Below are positions 1-6,442 of a stretch of 21,902 nt of DNA, piece by piece. Numbering within the stretch: position 1 is the first letter of the stretch; every line of letters starts with the position of its first letter. The stretch is from Ruminococcus sp. (GTDB lineage: Bacteria > Bacillota > Clostridia > Oscillospirales > Acutalibacteraceae), in assembly GCA_004556705.1 (NCBI GenBank), contig SFGA01000045.1, positions 1 to 21,902 on the forward strand, in the 5' to 3' direction. Both the position numbers and the translations under genes were made by a program. Under the pieces are notes generated by a model, which made no database searches, had not been told where the DNA came from, and saw only the letters and a program-made list of their open reading frames with translations.

Positions 1-3000
1 ACGAAGCCGTCGGTGGTTTTCGCATACGCCTTCAGCTTGAAGCTGATTTCGTTCTCATCATAAAATTGCGACTCCAGCACACCGGAGTACATGCCGTTTT
101 CGGCGGTTAATTTGATACCTCCGCCCTTGTTGGTGAATTTATACCCGGATTCGGCGTCGGTTGTGCCCTCCGGCAAAGTAAAGCTGAATTTGTAATCTTG
201 CGTTATGCAAACCGTATCCGCACCGTTTATGGTAATGGTTGGAATATCTTTTTTCGCAGTTTCATCACCGCAGAATTTACACTTCTTCCAGTACTGTGAG
301 TTTTCACTCTGCCATTCGTAGGTGTGTCCGTCATTGACTGTTACGGTCACAGAGGTTTCATTGCCCGCCTTGTCGGTAACAACGATTGTCTGTGTGCCCT
401 CTGCCGGATTCAGTGTAAACCGATTGTTTGCATCGAGTGTAACCGCTGTGCCGTTTACTGTCACACTTTCAATATATTCTTCCGTAACGGTAACCGTCTG
501 TGCTTCGCAATAGGTTTTGCCGTTTTCAATGCCTGTGATAGCAGGAGATGTTGCATCAAGCACAATGCCCTCGGAATTAATGTATGCTACATTACCGCTT
601 TTATCGGTAAGCTTTGCATAAATCACATACTTATTGTCGGGGTTAATGCTGAAGTTATCATTGTATGCGTTAAAGGTGGCTGAATTTAGTTGATCAACAG
701 TAAGCTCTTTGTCGCTTAACAGATATTCTATTGTAACATCTTCGCCGCTGTAGTCGCTTGCAGTAATTGTTACACTTTGAGTATCCTTAAAGAACAGACC
801 AAAAGTAATGGTATTAAGGAAGGTGTTCCATTTGTTTGTGCCAACACTTATTTCGCCTATGGGAGCAGTAATATCCTTCCACTGTGCAACAAGTGTAACG
901 CTTGCAACAGTATCATTAGACGCAAGATCGGAATATTTGGTGTTTGAGTTTACGGTCACATCCCCGCATTTCCAGCCGGTAAATTCCCAGCCGTCCTTTG
1001 TGGGAGCAGTAATGCCGTCAAGCACTTTATCCGTCCATGTAACACCTGTTTTATCACTTATACTGCTACCGCCAACGGTGTCAAATTTAACAGTATAGCT
1101 GTTTTGAGAGAAATGTGCCGTATAGGTTCTGTCACCTGTACTGCCTTTAGCAATAGTAACGGTCATATTGTTCTCGCCGGTTAAGCCTGTTCCGCTCCAG
1201 CCGGTAAAGGTGTAGCCGGTCTTGGTAGGATTGTTCAGCGTAATCGCATCACTTTCCACAGTATAGGTTGCAGGGTTAGTTGCCGTGCCACCGTCTAAAT
1301 CATATGAGATATTGTAGGTTTTCGGATTGCTGAATTTTGCCGTCAAAGTAATGCTTTCGCTTAATGTAGAGCCGAATGTGTACTTGGTATCACCGTTGTA
1401 CCAGCCCTCAAAGTCATATCCGGCTTTTAGTGGCGTAGAGATAGGTGCGACCACCTTATTGCCGCTTGCCACAACCTCAAGTGCGTAGCGGCTGCTTCCG
1501 TTCATAAATGTCACGGTGTTTTCTTTAATACAGCTTTCCTTGATACTGCCGTAGAAGATACCGCCGTGGATTTCGCCGTAATTGCCGACATAACCTGTAA
1601 AGGCAGTCGGGGTATTGCTTGTGCAGAAAATTCCGCCGGCATAGCTGGGCAGGGATGTCTGCCCCGTTACAGTACCACCGTTGGCGTAAAGGTGGCTTGC
1701 GCTACCGTTTCCGCGGGTCAGCGTGATATTACCTTTTACCACACCGCCCGCCGGCAGAGAGCTGTCTGCATGAGTTGCGGTTGGTCTACTGTCGATAAGA
1801 GTAAGTATTGAATTAGGCGACGCAGAGGTATCAGCTAACTGAATGTTACCTGTGAGAACATAACCGTTGAGATCAAGAGTAATATTTTTGTCAGTCAGAT
1901 CAAGTGTGCTTGAAAGCTTGAAGTCGCTAACCAGCTTGATTGAGGTTGCACCTGCGTTAAGGGCTTCTTTCAGCTCTGCCTCGGTTGATACATTGGTAGT
2001 TACCCATTTTGCTGTCAGTGTCATATCACTTGTAACAGGTTGGGTAAAATCATATTTGGTGTCGCCGTTGTACCAGCCCATGAATATGCTGTTTTCTCTT
2101 GTGGGATCGGCAGGCTGAAGCGCCGGTTCCTTATCTGTATTGAAAAACCACTGGGTAGGAACGGAGCTGCCGCCGTTTGTATCAAAGCTGACGGTGTGAT
2201 ATGTGCCGCTGACCGTACCGGAGCCTGAAATTCCGCCGTAGTAAACGCCGCCGCTGATGGTGCCGTTGTTTGTAACCTCGTTGTAGAACTTGGTATAGCT
2301 GTCGGTGCTTGTGGTGTTAATTGCGGAATATGAACCAAAAGTAACCGTGCCTTTAACAATACCGCCATTGGCGAGAAGGGATGCATTAGAAGTAATCGTG
2401 ACAGCATCAGATGTTCCTTTCGTTGATGTGCAAGCCTCAATGGTGCCGCCGTTCATGGTCATGCTGCTTTTGTCGATACGCACCCCTCCTCCGGATTTTG
2501 CGCTGCAGCCTCGAATTATGGCGTTGCCGCTCATCGAAAAATTACTCGTGGAGAACACGCCGCCGCCTGAAGATTTTGAACTGCAATTCTCAATTGTGCC
2601 ACCGTTCATGGTAAAGGTGGCACTGCTGGCGAAATACACGCCGCCACCGCCATAGGTATAATTAGAAGTTGTTGCCGTGCAATTTGCAATGGTGCCGCCG
2701 GTCATGGTAAAGGAGCCATCGGCAGCAGCCACGCCGCCGCCATATTCTGCACTGCATTTTTTAATGGTGCCGCCGTTCATGGTCATGCTACCACCACTGC
2801 CAACATACACGCCGCCGCCTTCATGAGCATTGCCGCCGGTGATAACGCCGCCGGCGGGCAGGGAGGCATCGGTATGGGTTGCCGTCGGGCTGCTGTCCTG
2901 CAAGGTCAGATTGCTCCATGCGATTGAAATCACACTGCCGCTGCCGGTCATTTTAATTACGTGACCGTTCAGGTCAAGGGTAATGGTGTTTCGCACACTC

Positions 3001-3164
3001 AGAGTAGTGTCGATTGTATAATCCTTGCTCAGCGTTACCGTGCCGCCACTGTCTAGCTTGTTTTGCAGTTCGGTAGCATCGGTATTAGCCGCAAATACCG
3101 TTATCGGCACGCAGGACAATACCAAGCATATTGCCATAATAATACTCAAAATTCGTTTTTTCAT
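1..3164 (-). CDS. Large secreted surface protein with beta-helix, InlB B-repeats and Ig-like domains (C-terminus outside window)
   Basis: I read one uninterrupted frame of 1054 codons from ATG at 3164 to the window edge. A signal peptide spans residues 1-25 or 26 (MKKRILSII start, cleavage after VFA). Residues 28-110 form a leader module, and about 105-250 a beta-helix-like run of GGGV...TMNGGTIxxC repeats. Four InlB/Listeria-Bacteroides-type repeats, each ending in an aromatic-rich LTAKW-like strand, lie near 322-386, 548-611, 615-684 and 688-761. Ig-like or Big-type domains follow (763-860 and 870-950), then a CKFC pair. The module at 28-110 recurs at 390-475 (shared ITLDLNG and SLPAGGV). 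No anchor motif is visible because the C-terminus is missing. The RBS AGGAGG overlaps the stop codon of the upstream TetR fragment, so translation is probably coupled. Surface adhesin or scaffold is the likely role, by family only; substrate unknown. Confidence 0.88.
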   Translation of the reverse strand, partial: MKKRILSIIMAICLVLSCVPITVFAANTDATELQNKLDSGGTVTLSKDYTIDTTLSVRNTITLDLNGHVIKMTGSGSVISIAWSNLTLQDSSPTATHTDASLPAGGVITGGNAHEGGGVYVGSGGSMTMNGGTIKKCSAEYGGGVAAADGSFTMTGGTIANCTATTSNYTYGGGGVYFASSATFTMNGGTIENCSSKSSGGGVFSTSNFSMSGNAIIRGCSAKSGGGVRIDKSSMTMNGGTIEACTSTKGTSDAVTITSNASLLANGGIVKGTVTFGSYSAINTTSTDSYTKFYNEVTNNGTISGGVYYGGISGSGTVSGTYHTVSFDTNGGSSVPTQWFFNTDKEPALQPADPTRENSIFMGWYNGDTKYDFTQPVTSDMTLTAKWVTTNVSTEAELKEALNAGATSIKLVSDFKLSSTLDLTDKNITLDLNGYVLTGNIQLADTSASPNSILTLIDSRPTATHADSSLPAGGVVKGNITLTRGNGSASHLYANGGTVTGQTSLPSYAGGIFCTSNTPTAFTGYVGNYGEIHGGIFYGSIKESCIKENTVTFMNGSSRYALEVVASGNKVVAPISTPLKAGYDFEGWYNGDTKYTFGSTLSESITLTAKFSNPKTYNISYDLDGGTATNPATYTVESDAITLNNPTKTGYTFTGWSGTGLTGENNMTVTIAKGSTGDRTYTAHFSQNSYTVKFDTVGGSSISDKTGVTWTDKVLDGITAPTKDGWEFTGWKCGDVTVNSNTKYSDLASNDTVASVTLVAQWKDITAPIGEISVGTNKWNTFLNTITFGLFFKDTQSVTITASDYSGEDVTIEYLLSDKELTVDQLNSATFNAYNDNFSINPDNKYVIYAKLTDKSGNVAYINSEGIVLDATSPAITGIENGKTYCEAQTVTVTEEYIESVTVNGTAVTLDANNRFTLNPAEGTQTIVVTDKAGNETSVTVTVNDGHTYEWQSENSQYWKKCKFCGDETAKKDIPTITINGADTVCITQDYKFSFTLPEGTTDAESGYKFTNKGGGIKLTAENGMYSGVLESQFYDENEISFKLKAYAKTTDGF
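2440..2786 (-). repeat. Beta-helix repeat units inside the surface protein gene
   Basis: A motif of about 20 bases (plus-strand core TGGTGCCGCCGTTCATGGT) recurs near 2441, 2593, 2690 and 2765, with a degenerate copy near 2515-2540. Each encodes the turn TM(N/T/S)GGTIxxC of one beta-helix coil. The near-identity at DNA level suggests recent unit duplication and makes the tract prone to slippage. This is coding repeat structure and not a CRISPR array, because spacing and unit ends follow codons. Confidence 0.75.
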
Positions 3165-3176
3165 TGTATTTTCCTC

Positions 3177-3434
3177 CTAAGAATTTATGTTAGGGTTATA
3201 TTTCTCAATAAACAGCTCAAGGGTTTCTTTAAGCACTGCTATCTGTGCCTTAAGATAAAACTCATCCTCAAACAATGCGTAATGTACGCAGGCTCGGATC
3301 AGAATGAAAATAAGCGGTGTGATTTTTTCGTGGGGAATCCCCAGCTTTGGCTCTAAGCTCTTAGCATATTCGGTGTATCGTTCGTTTACACCCTCAAAGA
3401 ATTTCTTGCCGTACTGCCTGTATTTCGGGTGGCG
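3177..3434 (-). pseudogene. C-terminal remnant of a second TetR-family regulator
   Basis: Reading minus from about 3434 to the TAG at 3177-3179 gives 85 codons in a frame different from the overlapping ubiquitin-like gene. The product resembles the ligand-binding and dimerisation C-terminus of a TetR-family protein, with helical segments such as KKFFEGVNERYTEYAK and IRACVHYALFEDEFYL. The DNA-binding N-terminal half is absent. Its stop lies inside the Shine-Dalgarno sequence of the large surface protein gene, as expected for a regulator co-transcribed with that gene. It is not similar to the intact TetR at 4057-4758, so it derives from another regulator. The upstream edge is approximate: it is where ubiquitin-gene and TetR-like sequence meet. 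The family call rests on pattern recognition only. Confidence 0.65.
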
Positions 3435-4060
3435 TCGTAGCTTCCGCTTGTTAGCGTCCGTTTCTTTACGACAGCATTTTCTTTTGTCGTCAGCTTTGCT
3501 GCAAGCGCGTCTATTGCGGCTTTTAAATAACTCGGTGCGTATTCGTTGTTTGCTCCGCCATCGGCAAATTGTACAACTCCCATATTACCTGCCGCAAGCA
3601 GTGTCATATCCCCCTGTGCGGCGGCAACACCGTTTCCGTTATAGCCGATAACTCGCCATGCGGCAGGCTTATTTTCTTGGTTTTGCCCGAAATATACGGT
3701 CGGTGCGTTCGCTGTGTTTACAGTTTTATTCAGTGCGTCTGTGCCGTTCTGTATCGTCTTTTGCAGACGCAAGTGCAGTGTGCTTTCATTCTGAATATTG
3801 TAATCTGCCGGCGTGCGCCCGTTCTCAAGCTCTTTTTCGCCAAAAAACAGTCTTTGCGCATCGGGAGAAAAGCCCGTTTTATCCCGAATTTTTTCCTTGA
3901 TTACGTCAATGCTGTCGCCCGACTCAACCTCGAGCGTTAAATTTGCCTGACCGACAATTTTCAAGTCAATGTGAATCTCAATTGCACTTGCCATCATCGG
4001 TATAAAGCTCATCATCATACAAAAGACGAGCAGGATGCTTAGTAGTCGGCTTTTCATCAT
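3386..4060 (-). CDS. Secreted ubiquitin-like domain protein, truncated at its 3' end
   Basis: The protein has 224 residues. A signal peptide covers 1-26 (hydrophobic core, cleavage after ASA). Residues 28-100 are strongly ubiquitin-like: LTLEVESGDSI, KEKIRDKTG, QRLFFGEKELENGRT, DYNIQNESTLHL. Aligned by hand to human ubiquitin from memory, about 37 of 61 residues match. Equivalents of K27, K29, K33 and K48 are kept; K63 is Asn, I44 is Phe, and the C-terminal GlyGly is absent. Residues 117-212 (VYFGQNQ, WRVIGYNGNG, TLLAAGNMG) resemble the WRVI-type DUF6273 domain of clostridial surface proteins, which stops early. The last dozen residues overlap the TetR remnant out of frame, so the natural C-terminus is probably lost. 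GGAGG lies 7 bases before the second ATG (4057), which may be the true start. It overlaps the TetR stop by ATGA. Function unknown; no E1, E2 or JAMM protease gene is seen nearby. Confidence 0.82.
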   Translation of the reverse strand: MMKSRLLSILLVFCMMMSFIPMMASAIEIHIDLKIVGQANLTLEVESGDSIDVIKEKIRDKTGFSPDAQRLFFGEKELENGRTPADYNIQNESTLHLRLQKTIQNGTDALNKTVNTANAPTVYFGQNQENKPAAWRVIGYNGNGVAAAQGDMTLLAAGNMGVVQFADGGANNEYAPSYLKAAIDALAAKLTTKENAVVKKRTLTSGSYDATRNTGSTARNSLRV

Positions 4061-4758
4061 GTTACCTCCGCTTCGCCATCCGTAGACAGCTTAAAATCAT
4101 ATTTCATTTCAAGCATGGCAAACAGCTTATGCATAACCGTAACGGCAAGCTTCCGAATATCAATCGAGCCGATAAAAGCAAGCACCCTCGCCTGCTTCTC
4201 CTCCGGCACAAGATACACACGCATTGCCGCCGTTAAAAACCTGCTGAGCTTGCGCTCCAACGGGAAATGAATATCACATTTGCGAGCCATATAGTTACGC
4301 ATAAGTCCTGCCGTGCCTATTTCCATTTCATAAAAGTCGCTGTCGCTGTAATCGGGGAAATTTGCGCCGAATATCTGCTTTAATTCCGCCGTAGTGTGCA
4401 AATAAATGTATTCCGCCGTGTCGGGTACCGAATAAGCCTCAATATATATTTCTCTCAGATTTTCATTCAGCTCCGTGAGAGTAAGCTGGATAGAGGTTTC
4501 CACCGCATAAGCAAAAATGGGCGGCAAATTTTGATCCGCAATGCTCCTTGCCACGCTGAACTGACCGCTGAACATTGTTTCGACTAAATCAAGCAAAATT
4601 TTGTCCTTAGTCGGGAACAAATTCAGATAGCTTCCCCTTGCAACACCTGCTTCGTCAACGATTTGGCTGACCGAGGTATTCTTATACCCCTGCTCCAAAA
4701 AAAGACGGACGCATGCGGTCAGGATTTTTCTCTTTGTCTCACTGCTGTTTCTTCTCAA
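4057..4758 (-). CDS. TetR/AcrR-family transcriptional regulator
   Basis: The protein has 233 residues and starts at TTG (4756-4758), with AGAGGTG about 7 bases upstream; no ATG start fits as well. Residues 5-55 form a typical TetR helix-turn-helix (KRKILTACVRLFLEQGY, TSVSQIVDEAGVARGSYLNLF, KDKILLDLVE). The rest is an all-helical effector and dimerisation domain that I cannot place in a subfamily. The stop codon overlaps the start of the ubiquitin-like gene (ATGA), so the two are translationally coupled. A perfect 16-bp palindrome overlaps the likely transcription start, which suggests autorepression and control of the downstream secreted protein. Ligand unknown. Confidence 0.9.
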   Translation of the reverse strand: MRRNSSETKRKILTACVRLFLEQGYKNTSVSQIVDEAGVARGSYLNLFPTKDKILLDLVETMFSGQFSVARSIADQNLPPIFAYAVETSIQLTLTELNENLREIYIEAYSVPDTAEYIYLHTTAELKQIFGANFPDYSDSDFYEMEIGTAGLMRNYMARKCDIHFPLERKLSRFLTAAMRVYLVPEEKQARVLAFIGSIDIRKLAVTVMHKLFAMLEMKYDFKLSTDGEAEVT

Positions 4759-4782
4759 TTATAGCACCTCTTAGTAATTGTA

Positions 4783-4798
4783 TTGGTATATATACCAA
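4783..4798. promoter_or_regulatory. Perfect palindrome, probable TetR operator
   Basis: TTGGTATATATACCAA reads the same on both strands. It lies about 25 bases upstream of the TTG start of the TetR gene and immediately downstream of a candidate -10 box, the position expected for a repressor that blocks its own promoter. Assignment to the adjacent TetR is inference. Confidence 0.7.
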
Positions 4799-4826
4799 CA
4801 ATATCATATAAGAAATAAAAAATCAA
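4798..4826 (-). promoter_or_regulatory. Candidate sigma-A promoter of the TetR/ubiquitin-like operon
   Basis: On the minus strand TTGATT (4821-4826) and TATTGT (4798-4803) are separated by 17 bases. The -35 is near consensus and the -10 is weak (4 of 6). The palindrome abuts the -10 box. Confidence 0.5.
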
Positions 4827-4873
4827 GTTATTTTTTGAGATTTCACAGCATACAGAACACCATAATTTTATCA

Positions 4874-4906
4874 AGGCAAGCTGCCTTTAAGCAAAACGTG
4901 CTTAAA
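4874..4906. repeat. Two adjacent inverted repeats between divergent transcription units
   Basis: AGGCA-AGC-TGCCT (4874-4886) is followed directly by TTTAAGCA-AAACG-TGCTTAAA (4886-4906), both with perfect arms. Neither is followed by a T run, so they do not look like terminators. They could be operator sites for the plus-strand kinase remnant or relics of a lost gene. Confidence 0.45.
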
Positions 4907-5025
4907 CAAAAAAGTTGCGTAAAGGCGTGCTTTATTATAGACTAAAATATAGAATATTTCATTTTATTTCGTTCTATATTGAATTTTCGGGCAAAAAGTG
5001 TTATGAGGAAGCGTGGCGTTACCCC

Positions 5026-5672
5026 GTGAAGCGAAGCAGGAAGCAAATACTTTGTGTGATATTCGTTTTTGAGATTATTGCGGCGGCTTACGGCTGCCGT
5101 ACACTTGCGCGGCTCGATATCAGCGGCAAAGCATACAATTTCATCCGTGCAGGGCTTTATTTGCTGCTGTTTTCCGCATGGGGCTTTTCTCTTGACAGGC
5201 GCATAATTCAAAAGCAGGTACTTCATTATCTGCGTATGATTTCTGCGCTTATTATTATTTGGATTTCCTTACGCACCGTGAAATATGAGCTTGTCAGCGA
5301 TCCCACCGCATCAAGATATTTATGGTATTTCTATTATCTTCCCATGCTGTTTATTCCGCTGTTCGGAGTGTTTATCGCATGACGTTGGGAAAATCCGAAA
5401 ACTACCGTCTTACCGAAAAAACAGGTATGCTTGCGATTATTCCGTCGGTGCTTTTCTTGTTTGTCATTACAAACGACCTGCACCAATTAGCGTTTGCATT
5501 CAACGGTGCTCCGAGTAATCCGAGCAACGGCTTTACGCACCAACCGATTTACTATGCCTGCCTTGTGTGGATAGTCGGCTGTATGACCTTTACATTAGCC
5601 TACCATCCTATCAATATGATAAACGCTCGCATAATTACAATGATGGGCGAAAAAAACGGTAGACGGTCATGA
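5026..5672 (+). pseudogene. Membrane sensor half of a histidine kinase, frameshifted and lacking the kinase domain
   Basis: From a possible GTG start at 5026 the frame encodes several membrane helices (CVIFVFEIIAAAY, GLYLLLFSAWGF, MISALIIIWISL, YYLPMLFIPLFGVFIA) and stops at 5382. A second frame resumes at once with TLGKSENYRL, LFLFVITNDLHQLAFAF and WIVGCMTFTLAY. One added A near 5379 (GCATGACG to GCAATGACG) would join them as FGVFIAMTLGK. The RYLWYFYYLPML and TNDLHQLAF motifs recall the multi-pass sensor region of a clostridial histidine kinase family. No dimerisation, H-box or ATPase domain follows, and similarity fades after about 5600, so a deletion has probably also occurred. The start lacks a convincing RBS. 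No response regulator gene is nearby. Confidence 0.6.
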
Positions 5673-5904
5673 TTTAATCAGTCTCTATCGCAGCACAAAC
5701 TATAAGCTCAAAACTCCGCTTGTGGGCGGCAGTACTTCCTTTACGCCGCTCGCAGAGGGGGAGGTTTCCAACAGCAACTACGGTACTGAATACATTGATG
5801 TTATTTACGAAACCGATGCAGACGGCGAAATCACAATCGCAGATATATCCTTGATTATGAGTGCTTCCGTCAGCAGCGAGGATATAATTTCACAGGCAAG
5901 ATAA
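5659..5904 (+). pseudogene. Unidentified coding remnant
   Basis: An open frame of about 81 codons ends at TAA 5902-5904. It encodes KLKTPLVGGSTSFTPLAEGE and an acidic stretch YIDVIYETDADGEITIADIS. It has no upstream RBS with a credible start; the first in-frame candidate is GTG at 5722. The previous frame ends in a run of seven A bases (5650-5656), where a one-base shift would connect the two. I do not recognise the family. It may be the tail of a deleted gene fused behind the kinase remnant. Confidence 0.35.
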
Positions 5905-5941
5905 CTGACATTTGAATCTTGTCGGTTATCGGGTAAAAACG

Positions 5942-5970
5942 AGGGTGTCGGGCAAGCTGCTCGGCACCCT
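5942..5970 (+). terminator. Hairpin after the remnant, weak terminator candidate
   Basis: AGGGTGTCG (5942-5950) pairs with CGGCACCCT (5962-5970) with one G-T pair, and an inner GCA/TGC pairing. Only a short T stretch follows (TTTGAAATTG), so termination would be weak. Confidence 0.35.
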
Positions 5971-6059
5971 TTGAAATTGTAAAAATTTTGATTTGAAAAT
6001 GCACGAATAAAACGGCAAAACCTGCACAAGCTATAATATCATCTATGGGAGGTGATATT

Positions 6060-6218
6060 ATGGAAAATACAGGCGTTAAGTGCGACGTATGCGAGTGTGT
6101 GCACAACACCAACGGCTGCGGCTGTAACAAGACCGTCATTGAGGTAACTCACGACTGCTCATGCACAAATGAAAAGGTGCAAAATCCTCATTTCTGCAAG
6201 AGCTATGAAATGAAATAA
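6060..6218 (+). CDS. Small cysteine-rich DUF1540-type protein
   Basis: The protein has 52 residues, with an ATG preceded by GGGAGGTGAT at an ideal 7-base spacing. Eight cysteines (positions 8, 11, 13, 20, 22, 33, 35, 46) are arranged as in DUF1540 proteins: CDVCECVHN, GCGCNK, HDCSC and a final HFCKSYE. The spacing suggests metal binding. The family is common in Clostridia and some Bacilli and its role is not established to my knowledge. TATAAT at 6032-6037 may be its -10 box, without a convincing -35. It is transcribed towards the feo operon and shares a terminator hairpin with it. Confidence 0.85.
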   Translation: MENTGVKCDVCECVHNTNGCGCNKTVIEVTHDCSCTNEKVQNPHFCKSYEMK

Positions 6219-6232
6219 TCAATGAACGCAAA

Positions 6233-6270
6233 AAAACGGAATGTGAAACTCAAATTTCACATTCCGTTTT
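6233..6270. terminator. Bidirectional intrinsic terminator
   Basis: A perfect 16-bp stem (AAAACGGAATGTGAAA with its complement) encloses a 6-base loop. A and T runs flank the stem so that either strand ends in U-rich RNA. It lies 14 bases past the DUF1540 stop on plus and just past the FeoB-associated stop on minus. Confidence 0.88.
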
Positions 6271-6277
6271 GTTTATT

Positions 6278-6442
6278 TTACGGCTTTTTGCCGTTTTCGT
6301 TCCTATTTGAGAGCGTACACGTCGAGCAATCGCCCGAACAGCCTACGCATTTGCCTTTTTTTCGACATTTTACGATATAAATAATTGCCGCCGCAACCGC
6401 TATCGCCAAAATCGAAATTACGATAATATCCGCCCTGCTCAT
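6278..6442 (-). CDS. FeoB-associated cysteine-rich membrane protein
   Basis: The protein has 54 residues: one N-terminal membrane helix (residues 5-22, IIVISILAIAVAAAIIYIV), then a basic stretch and a cysteine cluster, KCVGCSGDCSTC. This matches the small FeoB-associated proteins encoded after feoB in Firmicutes. I chose ATG 6440-6442, which overlaps the feoB stop as ATGA; a longer in-frame start at 6499 would lie well inside feoB. Translational coupling suggests a stoichiometric partner of FeoB at the membrane, perhaps in assembly or iron handling. The exact role is not established. Confidence 0.87.
   Translation of the reverse strand: MSRADIIVISILAIAVAAAIIYIVKCRKKGKCVGCSGDCSTCTLSNRNENGKKP

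Noticed and set aside
2440..2786. Regularly spaced repeats as a CRISPR array
   Set aside because: The repeats are in frame within a coding gene and encode beta-helix turns; the spacers are coding and not uniform.
1..3164. Many plus-strand and minus-strand frames of 60-140 codons over the surface gene
   Set aside because: They are shadows of the long minus-strand frame; low-complexity Thr/Gly coding produces open antisense frames.
4057..4758. The intact TetR as the parent of the TetR fragment at 3177-3434 by duplication
   Set aside because: The C-terminal sequences do not resemble each other, so the fragment comes from a different regulator.
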